A stretch of 64,000 nt of DNA, from NCBI GenBank assembly GCA_002698785.1, contig PAAG01000047.1, positions 62,001-126,000 of the forward strand. The letters run 5' to 3'. The stretch is from Verrucomicrobiales bacterium (GTDB lineage: Bacteria > Verrucomicrobiota > Verrucomicrobiia > Verrucomicrobiales > DEV007). Shown piece after piece: positions 24,775 to 32,831 of this stretch; positions within the stretch are counted from its first letter, which is position 1, and every line of letters starts with the position of its first letter. The position numbers and the translations under genes are program-made. A model generated the notes under the pieces. That model was not told the DNA's origin, searched no databases, and saw only the letters and a list, made by a program, of their open reading frames with translations.

Positions 24775-26168
24775 TCAAACGTCTCCTTCTCCAGTTCCCC
24801 AAATGGGCCATCGCTGGGGGTATCTTCCTTGTCAGCACCCTGATCTTCTCTGTCTGGGCCATCGGATATGCGTCGCGTTCCCAATCCAACTCATCCCGAA
24901 TCGACACAACTCCTTCCACTACCTCCGCTCCCGCACCCGTTGCCAAAGCACCCGAATTTCCCATCAATCCCGACACGATGGTCGTCGCTGGATCTTCCCT
25001 CTTTCAAGTCACTGGCACCGGTCTCGAACCCCTCCGTCCGAACTGGCTTACCCAGCCACTCAAACCCACCGATCAGGTCTATTACTTCTCCGCCCCCAAC
25101 CGGATCGCCCTCTTCCATTCCCCCAGTTCCGTCGATGTGCTGGACACAGGTGGCAACCTCATCGGTCCCCTTCGACTCTCCCATGGCCGTCCCTTTGATG
25201 GTTACGTCCCCGACGAAATGGACCGCATCATTCACGTTCAGGACGGAGACATTTGGAGAGGCACCCCTGACTGGTCCAACGCCACCATCACCAACGAAAC
25301 CCAGGTCACCAATCTGGGATACTTCCTCGGCTCCCCCTTCCTCGGACGCCTCCTCGCCGGCACCAGGCAAGCCCTCCTCTACCGTGAAATGCGCTACGGC
25401 CTCGTTCGAGTAGATCTCGACACCGGCGAAGCCAAGCCTATCCGGCTTCCCGCCGTCACCTACCCCGATCCCTCCTTCCGCCTCCGCCTCGGTTCCGCAG
25501 CCACCACCCCTCCCCAACTCATCGTCTACGATGTCGACACCGATCACCAAAACACAGTACCTCTACCAAGAGGAATACCTCAACATGGTGTAGCCTGGCT
25601 CGACGACCACCGTGCCGCCCTGCTTTTGATCGATTCCGTTCTTCTCTACGATCACAATACTCAAACCGTCACCACCATTTACGAGACCGGGCAACGGCAA
25701 TATTCCCTCCGCCTCGCCGCTCAACCGCTTCTAGGTGAGGATTACCTCATGGTTCTGGATTCCGCGAAGGGTCTCCTTTGCTTGAATGTGAAAAACAAAG
25801 AAGCTCACCCTGTCATCAATGGTCCTCCTCCATCGGCTATTGAGATGCTTCCCGAGGGAACCTTCCTGCTGTCGAGCGACAGTAGCGATTCGACAGAGCG
25901 AGGAACGTGGCTCGGGAAGTTTGGGAAAACCGAACTAAAACGAATCTTTGCTCAACCGGTGACCGACAAGATCGAAGCCATGACCAGAAATGCATCCAAC
26001 GCAATTCCGATAAGCGGTACAGATGTTGTTTTAATTTCCGCGTTCCGGAGCTGGCATCTTCTCGACACGGCCAGCGGCGAAACTGCGAATATCGCAGTTT
26101 CCGATTCCCCGGTGAAAAGAATTCAAATTCCCTTGAGGGGTCCCGAGAAAGTGGAGCGGAATGAATGA
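24771..26168 (+). CDS. membrane-anchored beta-propeller-like protein
   Basis: 465 aa. One membrane segment at ~12-34 (WAIAGGIFLVSTLIFSVWAIGYA), then a Ser/Thr/Pro linker and ~380 residues of repeated strand-turn units with aspartate-rich turns (VDVLDTGGNLIGPLRLSHG, VRVDLDTGEAKPIRLP, LLDTASGETANIAVSD), as in beta-propeller folds. It would face the periplasm. It is coupled to the acidic gene upstream and so probably part of the mobilisation operon. A surface or entry-control role is only a guess. Confidence 0.68.
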   Translation: MIKRLLLQFPKWAIAGGIFLVSTLIFSVWAIGYASRSQSNSSRIDTTPSTTSAPAPVAKAPEFPINPDTMVVAGSSLFQVTGTGLEPLRPNWLTQPLKPTDQVYYFSAPNRIALFHSPSSVDVLDTGGNLIGPLRLSHGRPFDGYVPDEMDRIIHVQDGDIWRGTPDWSNATITNETQVTNLGYFLGSPFLGRLLAGTRQALLYREMRYGLVRVDLDTGEAKPIRLPAVTYPDPSFRLRLGSAATTPPQLIVYDVDTDHQNTVPLPRGIPQHGVAWLDDHRAALLLIDSVLLYDHNTQTVTTIYETGQRQYSLRLAAQPLLGEDYLMVLDSAKGLLCLNVKNKEAHPVINGPPPSAIEMLPEGTFLLSSDSSDSTERGTWLGKFGKTELKRIFAQPVTDKIEAMTRNASNAIPISGTDVVLISAFRSWHLLDTASGETANIAVSDSPVKRIQIPLRGPEKVERNE

Positions 26169-26278
26169 GATTTTTTCCGGTTCCCGGATAAAACATATAT
26201 CATTGCTTATATCCAACTATTACTTTCCACATAATTGACTCACAAACATGGTCCACTTCAAACGCTGAATCAACTAAG

Positions 26279-26467
26279 CTAGTTATCCTCCTTCTCGGTG
26301 CTCTCCCCTTCAATCTTACCTTTTTTAAACTCACCTAATCCTCTCCCCATTCCTCTCGCCAAATCAGGGATCTTCTTAGCACCGAAAAGAAGGATTACTA
26401 TCACTAGAACAACCAGAAGCTCTTGAACTCCAGGCATTCCCATTGCCAGAGGCGTATAAGGGTTCAT
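26279..26467 (-). CDS. tatA: TatA/TatE-family translocase subunit
   Basis: 62 aa from the ATG at 26467; a TTG start 14 codons upstream is also open. It has the TatA layout: short N-terminus, membrane helix [19 protein letters not shown] with the FG-x-x-x-I/L-P hinge, amphipathic helix [15 protein letters not shown], and an acidic tail. It forms the pore of the twin-arginine export pathway. No tatB or tatC is adjacent, so it would work with chromosomal partners. A Tat-signal lipoprotein is encoded 10 kb away (36313-36855). Confidence 0.88.
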   Translation of the reverse strand: MNPYTPLAMGMPGVQELLVVLVIVILLFGAKKIPDLARGMGRGLGEFKKGKIEGESTEKEDN

Positions 26468-27170
26468 TTCAAATGATCTAATTTCAATTCCACTTCTGAG
26501 TTTCGTCAACTGTCGAACGAAAACATAAGTATCACGAAAGCTCCATTCTCTTCAAGCAATTTCAACTCCATTTCAGCTGTCAAAACAATCCATTGGCCTG
26601 ATTGACTAACGTCACTCCAGACGGCAAGACTTCCAGAAAGTCTAAATTTTACAGCTGGTTCAAAACCTAGAGTTTGGCAGTGACATAGTTCGAGCACTAC
26701 GGAATGGACATGGAGAGACCGAAAAGGCCCTTGAACTCCCGCGTTTAAAACTCAGCACAAATCCAAATAAGAACCCTCCGGAAAATTCTCTCCGTCTCAA
26801 TGTTCTACTAGCAAAAAAACAAACGCTCAGGCACACACCGCCACCCTAGAAGAAAAACCAATAACCCCGAGAGTTCAGAACTACAATCATCACTTCTCCG
26901 CTCGGTCTGGGACATCCACAAGCTCTCAAAAGGAGATCGAATCAATTACGTGGAACCGTGAGCGCTGAATTCTACATTGAATTCATCTTGAATAATAATG
27001 CCACCATTAAAGGGGAACAAAAAGACGGACGATCCAAACTCATTTTCTCGAGTTCCAATCACTATCTCACACCAGAAACATTCAGTTGTCCGCTTTGGAC
27101 CTCCATGCTACGAAGGCATCCGAATGAATGAATCTTGACGTGCCACTTCACAACCAATAAGGTCGTATGA
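26468..27170. other. 700-bp non-coding stretch
   Basis: No supportable gene. The base composition changes here from the C-rich mobilisation block to an AT-richer glycan region, so this is a likely junction between acquired segments. A 63-codon minus-strand frame at 26506-26697 lacks protein character. I see no repeat or tRNA that would mark an attachment site. Confidence 0.45.
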
Positions 27171-28160
27171 ATGACTGATACGGAAGTTGACGATACAGCA
27201 CTTAATGTAAAACCAAAAGTCTACGATATCCATACACCTGAGTTCTATGCTTCCTATGCCAAAAATATAGGTTTAAGGAGATCCCTACTGCCAACAAATC
27301 CTTTTAAAATTACGCTTATACAAAAGGGAGACAGAGAGCCGCTTGCTGGATCCTGCGCATTTGCTTCCCCAGGTCTCAGTCACTCGGCCGAATCATGGAT
27401 GGAAAACCATCGTCACGACGAGCTCTCTCGGAATTATCTCGAGAACGAGCTCATACTTGAACGTGGAAAAGGTAGAGGAACCTCTTGGTGGAGCCTTTAC
27501 GCTCGGCTTGCAAAAGAATTGGCAGAACAGATCGATCTCGCGTTAGTCGTGTCACAAGACGTAAGCAAGGCCTTGATCGAGTTCCTCCCAAAATCAGTTT
27601 GGATTTATGTGGCAAATACCCAGGTGGACATGATCGGCCATGGAGCGAGCCTCCGTTACTTTTTGTCCGAGATGCACAGTTTATTCTATGTGGACCTTGA
27701 TGTGGAAATAAATCGTCAAATGAATTGGCTAAAAAGAATGCAAATTGCACGGGAAGACTCTAATGCCGGAATGATAAGAACTTGCGGAAGGACCCGCAGC
27801 AATGAGTTCTATCGAGGTGTATTAGGGTCACGTGTCTTCATTCGAAAGATCACGGAATTTGACTTCTCAGAAGCTGCTTTTGGTCAGGTTCTATGCAATC
27901 TCGCGCATTCTGGACCGCCGACCTTCCTGTGTGAGGGCCCCTCAAAACCTACCCAACCATCGTTTGGGGAAGTCTGGCCGAACTACTGTTGGGACGAATA
28001 CATGTTACACACTCTAGCTATGCCGTTTTTTGCACGCAAAGGTCAGCTGCACACGATTGAGACTCACACCGCAGATGTGACGAAAGATCCCCGCTGGGAG
28101 GCAGATAAGAATTTTGTAGAGCAGTTTGTCGGAAACACCTTTTCTACTTGGCATCGGTGA
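27171..28160 (+). CDS. putative glycosyltransferase-like protein
   Basis: 329 aa, cytoplasmic. A GT-A-like layout is suggested by the metal-binding-type motif YVDLDVEINRQMNW (D-x-D) and by CWDEYMLHTLAMPFF with GQLHTIETHTADV near the end. I cannot assign a CAZy family. It is followed 81 bp on by a polysaccharide pyruvyl transferase on the same strand, which supports a role in a surface glycan. Confidence 0.5.
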   Translation: MTDTEVDDTALNVKPKVYDIHTPEFYASYAKNIGLRRSLLPTNPFKITLIQKGDREPLAGSCAFASPGLSHSAESWMENHRHDELSRNYLENELILERGKGRGTSWWSLYARLAKELAEQIDLALVVSQDVSKALIEFLPKSVWIYVANTQVDMIGHGASLRYFLSEMHSLFYVDLDVEINRQMNWLKRMQIAREDSNAGMIRTCGRTRSNEFYRGVLGSRVFIRKITEFDFSEAAFGQVLCNLAHSGPPTFLCEGPSKPTQPSFGEVWPNYCWDEYMLHTLAMPFFARKGQLHTIETHTADVTKDPRWEADKNFVEQFVGNTFSTWHR

Positions 28161-28241
28161 TCAACTCTCAAAACTAAGCTAAGACAGAGCTGCCGCTTAC
28201 CAAATTTCTACCCATAATTGACTTAACTTTTACATCAGGAA

Positions 28242-29222
28242 ATGTGCGAAGATAAAGTGAGCCTCATCTGGGTAAAGAGACCACCAGGTACAAAGACTTG
28301 TAATTTCGGTGACGCATTATCTCCAATTGTTACAGCTCTTGTGTCGGGTAAAGAAGTTGTACCCCATAGAGTAAATGATGAGCACTGCGTCTGTGCAGTC
28401 GGAACAATCGGACATTCGATCGAAGGACTTGTTTCGGAGAATACGTCCGTTTCAATATGGGGCACGGGAATAGACGTAAATTTCGACCCGCGGAAGAATT
28501 TACCATATTTTAAGGTCTATCGGAATAGCAGGCTCAGGGCAACAATGACACGCGGGGCCATCTCGGAGATGGTATTAAAACATAACGGTGTCGATACTTC
28601 GGGAATCTATGGTGATCCTGCTTGGATAATGAAGAAAGTTCTGCCAATTCCCGTTAAAAAGAAGTATGATATTGGAGTCGTTTTACATTTATCCGAGCTT
28701 GAAGATCAATTCTCATTATCAAGCTCACCACGAGACGAGTTCGTTCGATATAAAGTAAGTGAGGGTGACTCAGTAAGGATCATCTCAACAGTGGCCGAAA
28801 GATCAGTTAAAGGTGTTATCGCAAAGATAAACGAAATCAGGTCATGTAAAGTGATACTGTCTGTTAGTCTTCACGGTGTAATCATTGCCGAGGCATTTGG
28901 TATTCCCTGCGCTCACTTCCACTTTGCTGGAAGAAAGGGAATCGAGATGTCCCCCATATTTGGGTTTAATTCTGCTCAGCCCATTGACCATCGTTTCCGA
29001 GACTTTTACAGTGGTATAGCAAACAGAAATTACGTTCTTTGCTACAGATGGCCTCGCTCGGAGAGGCTAGACTATTCGGGAATCGCGGAGATAGTTGCGT
29101 CATATTGGGAGCCAATCGAATACGACGAGTCGAAAATGATTGAGTCCTTTCCTGAGCAAGGCAATATATCAATATCACAAGAGCATTTACTCCGTCTTGA
29201 AAGGCAACTTCAGGAGGTTTAA
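28242..29222 (+). CDS. polysaccharide pyruvyl transferase family protein
   Basis: 326 aa. The family pattern is present: an N-terminal NFGDALSPIVTAL (the N-x-G-D-x-L/A motif), a fold switch near WGTGIDVNF, TRGAISEMVLKHNGV...YGDPAW in the middle, and SVSLHGVIIAEAFGIPC in the C-terminal half. These enzymes add ketal-linked pyruvate to surface polysaccharides, and distant members may have other transferase roles. One of three such proteins in the window (also 31931-32806 and 50143-50934). Confidence 0.85.
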   Translation: MCEDKVSLIWVKRPPGTKTCNFGDALSPIVTALVSGKEVVPHRVNDEHCVCAVGTIGHSIEGLVSENTSVSIWGTGIDVNFDPRKNLPYFKVYRNSRLRATMTRGAISEMVLKHNGVDTSGIYGDPAWIMKKVLPIPVKKKYDIGVVLHLSELEDQFSLSSSPRDEFVRYKVSEGDSVRIISTVAERSVKGVIAKINEIRSCKVILSVSLHGVIIAEAFGIPCAHFHFAGRKGIEMSPIFGFNSAQPIDHRFRDFYSGIANRNYVLCYRWPRSERLDYSGIAEIVASYWEPIEYDESKMIESFPEQGNISISQEHLLRLERQLQEV

Positions 29223-29423
29223 TTCCTGAAGCGTTTTATTCTGACTTAGATTTACGTCGAAAAGCGTTACGGCTATTTTGAATTCGTGCCGTATTTCGGC
29301 CAGGTAAATTGCCTCCACCAGAAGGCCGCAGAACAATCCCCCGTTCTAGTCGGATCTCGCGTTCCCTGTGATGTTTAATCTTAGGCAGTTTAAACTTAGA
29401 CCGTTTTCCAAATTTAATGTCCG

Positions 29424-29665
29424 TTAATCGCTGTGGGTTCTACAGACAGATTGAAGTTTGTCTGGTTCCTTGAGGAGATCGCGAATAGAGGTTTCCAACT
29501 TGTCGGTGAGTTCAGAAGTATACTTCGTGATGAACCCCGCGAAGTAGTGGCTCTTGAGGTGTTGCCAGAGTCGTTCGATGGGGTTGTGATCCGGGCTTTA
29601 GGAAGGAAAGAACAACGGATGTGATGCCAGAATTGGGAAGTTGGCGTGGCTTGGCAATAGGTCAT
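29424..29665 (-). pseudogene. IS630-type transposase C-terminal remnant
   Basis: Reading the minus strand, one frame gives WHHIRCSFLP and a shifted frame continues with PDHNPIERLWQHLKSHYF, then KLETSIRDLLKE and a stop. NPIERLWQHLK holds the third catalytic acid of the DDE triad in IS630/Tc1-mariner-type transposases. A stop codon and frame change sit just before it, and the N-terminal two thirds are absent, so it is a degraded end fragment. It marks an old insertion between the two glycan groups. Confidence 0.72.
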
Positions 29666-29705
29666 CTTGACTCACTATAAAAATAGCACAACTCAAGGAT
29701 CACTC

Positions 29706-30068
29706 TTACCGGAAACTAATTTCGGAAATCAGTTTAGGTTCAACGTCAGCAGCACGGGCCTTTTCTCCTCTGAAAAGAACTCCGAATACTGCCGAACGAG
29801 AGTATGCGTATGCACTGCCCTCTGCTACAAAACCATCGAAAATCTTGCTACACCACCTCTCAGCAGCGCTAATAGTTTGTACAAGCAGCTCAACTAATAC
29901 TCTCCCTAGATCGAAAGCATCTGCCGTCGAATAATTGCTAGATGCTCGCAGAATGCTGCCTTTCAAGCAATGCAACGTTTCATACACAAAAACCACCTTG
30001 CGGAAACGGCGTTCGCTCAATTCAATCGGGTCCTCTTCCCATAATCGCTTTTCTTTGGAGTCCACCAA
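29706..30068 (-). CDS. possible small hypothetical protein
   Basis: 120 aa with a GTG start that overlaps the end of the upstream gene by 52 bp in another frame. The helical sequence RRFRKVVFVYETLHCLKGSILRASSNYS, then FDLGRVLVELLVQTISAAERWC, has a natural amphipathic pattern, but the Shine-Dalgarno is unclear and no family is recognised. It could be a real coupled gene or the shifted tail of a longer ancestor of the upstream gene. Confidence 0.35.
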   Translation of the reverse strand: MVDSKEKRLWEEDPIELSERRFRKVVFVYETLHCLKGSILRASSNYSTADAFDLGRVLVELLVQTISAAERWCSKIFDGFVAEGSAYAYSRSAVFGVLFRGEKARAADVEPKLISEISFR

Positions 30069-30871
30069 AACTCCTGAGCCTTGTTTGCGGTCGGAGACTT
30101 CAACACTCGCTTGGGAATTCTCATAGTAGAATCGCGCTTAGCCCGCTTCATAACGCTCGGTTGTACAATTCGTACATTCTTGCTCGTTGCCCGCTCTCCA
30201 AGCGGACGACTCGGATCAACGGCAATATCGATGCCTATTTCCCATGGTATCTTCCTCAACACTACTATATGACCGTCCGATGAACGTCTCGCGACCAACC
30301 AAAGCGTAAACTTCTGGTACCTCTCTACTCTCAACAAATCAGGCTCTCCCTCACGAGCTATACCACTTGGAGGCTCGAGCTCTTTCCATGAAATCTGGAT
30401 ATCGAAGTTGTCATTCACCGCAACTTCCACAATCGCGTCGACCGCACCACCTTTCACAATCGCACTCCCCTCCCGCGCGTGATACCATGGAAGAAGCGCC
30501 CCACTCGCGTCATTTATAGGAAAAAAAGGCATCTCCCAACTCGTTGTAGCACGTTCGTATTCCATTCTCAGTTGTAGATCATCTACCTGCTGAATAAACC
30601 CGATCGTATAGTCCTCACCAGAGGGGATAGAGCATTCGACCGTAGCACTAGCCACAAGATAAGGTGAAATATAACGCAAGTATCCCGCAACTTCGATGGT
30701 CAGTGTTTGGTGAGGAGATATTTTCGCAACACAATTAACAACCTCGAAATCAGCATCCTCAGTCTCTCCGGAGGCACCAAAGGGGAATAAAGCCGTGATC
30801 GTCAGTGCAGATAATACAATAGCTAAGAATACCGCCAATTCGCAGGGGGAGCGGAACCTCTTTACATCCAT
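30017..30871 (-). CDS. exported or membrane-anchored protein of unknown function
   Basis: 284 aa from the ATG at 30871, preceded by AAGG at a usable distance. Residues ~12-36 form a signal/anchor (LAVFLAIVLSALTITALFPFGASG). The mature part is strand-rich (DFEVVNCVAKISPHQTLTIEV), with a basic Lys/Arg-rich tail (residues ~235-284). The tail overlaps a downstream frame, which hints at a frameshift near the 3' end. No family recognised. Confidence 0.6.
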   Translation of the reverse strand: MDVKRFRSPCELAVFLAIVLSALTITALFPFGASGETEDADFEVVNCVAKISPHQTLTIEVAGYLRYISPYLVASATVECSIPSGEDYTIGFIQQVDDLQLRMEYERATTSWEMPFFPINDASGALLPWYHAREGSAIVKGGAVDAIVEVAVNDNFDIQISWKELEPPSGIAREGEPDLLRVERYQKFTLWLVARRSSDGHIVVLRKIPWEIGIDIAVDPSRPLGERATSKNVRIVQPSVMKRAKRDSTMRIPKRVLKSPTANKAQEFWWTPKKSDYGKRTRLN

Positions 30872-31149
30872 ACATAAAACCTTGTTTTTTTTCGAGAGCA
30901 TGCACCCGGTTCTCCAGAATTCGTTGATGTTTTTAGAGTGAAAGTTAGTCTATTTCACGCTCGTGAGTTTTGACAAAAGCTATTCAAAAAGCAACAAAAA
31001 CCCCTTCATAAATGTCTCATCAAGTTTCTGATCGGATATATCCGGTTATACCGTAATTCGAAGAATACCTTTTTGCTCTGACTGATACTTCCCCCTAAAG
31101 CACAGAGTTAGCTCAAGGAAGGTATCCATTGGGCTAAGCCGAATCCGGG

Positions 31150-31962
31150 CTACGCTACACTCGAGACGTTGCCTCCAATTAGCTCTTCAGCGCGGAGATT
31201 ACTTTTCTGGAAAGCACGTTCGCGTAGTTCGAAATACAGCGAATCAATTCTTTCGGACTGCTTACATGTGAGCCATGTCTCCCAACCTCCCACACCGACC
31301 GCCTTTCTCCGAAGAAACGTATCACGTTGGCTGTATCCCAGTCGGATAGAATTCCTAACCGTTTCATCGACCCGACGAATAATGTCTTTCGATTCAGGCC
31401 AGAACCTATGAATCAAGGTTCTTATCTGATCGTAAGGATTATACATCATTGCCTCATATGACAATGTCACGCATTGCGGACTTTCACCTCGTTCATGAAC
31501 TACAATCTCAGCCAACCATTTCTCCACAAGTGGACATTGTTCGAAAAATGCGTTCACAAACTCAGCATCGGTAAAGTCGCCTAACGTATCAACAAGATCT
31601 TCTAACTCATCATCACCGACACCCCGACCTTCATTGGGTCTGATGTGGATCGCGTAAAGAACTCTCGAAATAAGGCTGTCCTTATAATTCCGCGTCAGTC
31701 GCACAATCGGGAGAGAATCCGATAAGCCCGCCCAGTCGAGATCAACGATCTGATGCGATTTGATTATGCCAGCTGCTGGCCCGTTACCCACAAGATCTTC
31801 GATCTGCTCGATAGAGTTTGCGACAAGATTGTCTGGCACTTCTATAATCCCACGGAGCATTTCAACAAGCCATGTTGATCCAGTCCGCATGGGAGAGCTT
31901 ACAATGACAAATCGTGGAACGAAATTCATTCTACGAAAAGGTATTTTTTGAATTATCTTCAT
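31150..31962 (-). CDS. sulfotransferase
   Basis: 270 aa from the ATG at 31962; an ATG at 31929, one base after the upstream stop, is the alternative. The PAPS 5'-phosphosulfate-binding loop is VSSPMRTGSTWLVEM near the N-terminus, and the 3'-phosphate motif is RLTRNYKDSLISRVL. The enzyme would transfer sulfate from PAPS to a carbohydrate or other acceptor. It overlaps the pyruvyl transferase gene, so the two are probably co-translated. One of three sulfotransferases in the window. Confidence 0.87.
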   Translation of the reverse strand: MKIIQKIPFRRMNFVPRFVIVSSPMRTGSTWLVEMLRGIIEVPDNLVANSIEQIEDLVGNGPAAGIIKSHQIVDLDWAGLSDSLPIVRLTRNYKDSLISRVLYAIHIRPNEGRGVGDDELEDLVDTLGDFTDAEFVNAFFEQCPLVEKWLAEIVVHERGESPQCVTLSYEAMMYNPYDQIRTLIHRFWPESKDIIRRVDETVRNSIRLGYSQRDTFLRRKAVGVGGWETWLTCKQSERIDSLYFELRERAFQKSNLRAEELIGGNVSSVA

Positions 31963-32806
31963 CGCTCTCGCCCAACAACAGACTCCCAGAATAGATATCT
32001 CTGGCGTTGTTGATTGCATCCATCAAAGATCCACGCGCTCTTTCAGCCGCCTGTTTACGAAACTCCAGTGACATCACATTTCCAGTTAGCTCACCATCAA
32101 AATCTGGGGGAACAAGGTCCACATGGGCAACAAGCGCACCAACCGCTGGCGATAATTTCTCCGATACGAATACCACAGGCGTACCGAAGGCAAGGCAGGC
32201 TAATGCTGCCTGCACACGTGTCGTAATAACTAATGATGCTTTCTGAAAATATTCGAGCAGCTCTTTGGTCTTTGAGCGAACAAACTGCGGATGATTATTT
32301 CTTCGACATTCAAGCGAAAGTTCAACAGTCCCGTCAGGGAGAGTAAACGTCTCTGGAACATCGACTGAGAGTATTAACTTATCGCGACGGGCCTCAATCC
32401 ACCGATCGAGACCAAGTGTCATCGAACCACTAAAGTGACATTCGACACCCATTTCAGAGAAACGGCGTGCAGTTTCAGGGTCACGACAGCCAATCGGCTG
32501 CCAACTCCGGAAGTGTAGTAATTGTTCGTATGAAAGGACATCCGTCCAATCCCAATGAAATCCCACATAGGCCAGAGCAATGTTTTGAGAAGGTGGGAAG
32601 TCGCTCTTCCGCTGCTTCCACCATCCACTCGCAACTAGCAAACACTCTCTTGGCTCCCATCGAACATTTTCTTTGTCAGTATACCCGTCTATCCCCCCCA
32701 ACATGCGTTCTATCGCGAAATTCTCGATATCATCCTCAATGTCCCGACTCAAAGAGCTAAATGCAGCGTGAACGGGAATTTCTTCAGGTGTAGTGTCGGT
32801 ATACAT
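31931..32806 (-). CDS. polysaccharide pyruvyl transferase family protein
   Basis: 291 aa. The middle has IGCRDPETARRFSEMGVECHFSGSMTLGL, the family's R-D-x-x-T/S and S-G-x-x-T-L region, and the C-terminal half has ASLVITTRVQAALACLAFGTPVVFV, equivalent to the S-x-R/H-x-x-x-A-x-x-x-G-x-P motif. It is shorter than CsaB/ExoV-type enzymes and may be specialised. Minus-strand neighbours are the fused glycosyltransferase (26 bp upstream) and the sulfotransferase (overlapping), together a glycan-modification unit. Confidence 0.8.
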   Translation of the reverse strand: MYTDTTPEEIPVHAAFSSLSRDIEDDIENFAIERMLGGIDGYTDKENVRWEPRECLLVASGWWKQRKSDFPPSQNIALAYVGFHWDWTDVLSYEQLLHFRSWQPIGCRDPETARRFSEMGVECHFSGSMTLGLDRWIEARRDKLILSVDVPETFTLPDGTVELSLECRRNNHPQFVRSKTKELLEYFQKASLVITTRVQAALACLAFGTPVVFVSEKLSPAVGALVAHVDLVPPDFDGELTGNVMSLEFRKQAAERARGSLMDAINNARDIYSGSLLLGESDEDNSKNTFS

Positions 32807-32831
32807 TTTAAATCAAGCTAAGGCTTTTCAT

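Noticed and set aside
26506-26697. 63-codon minus-strand frame upstream of tatA
   Set aside because: No ribosome site, no family pattern, in a region of changing composition.
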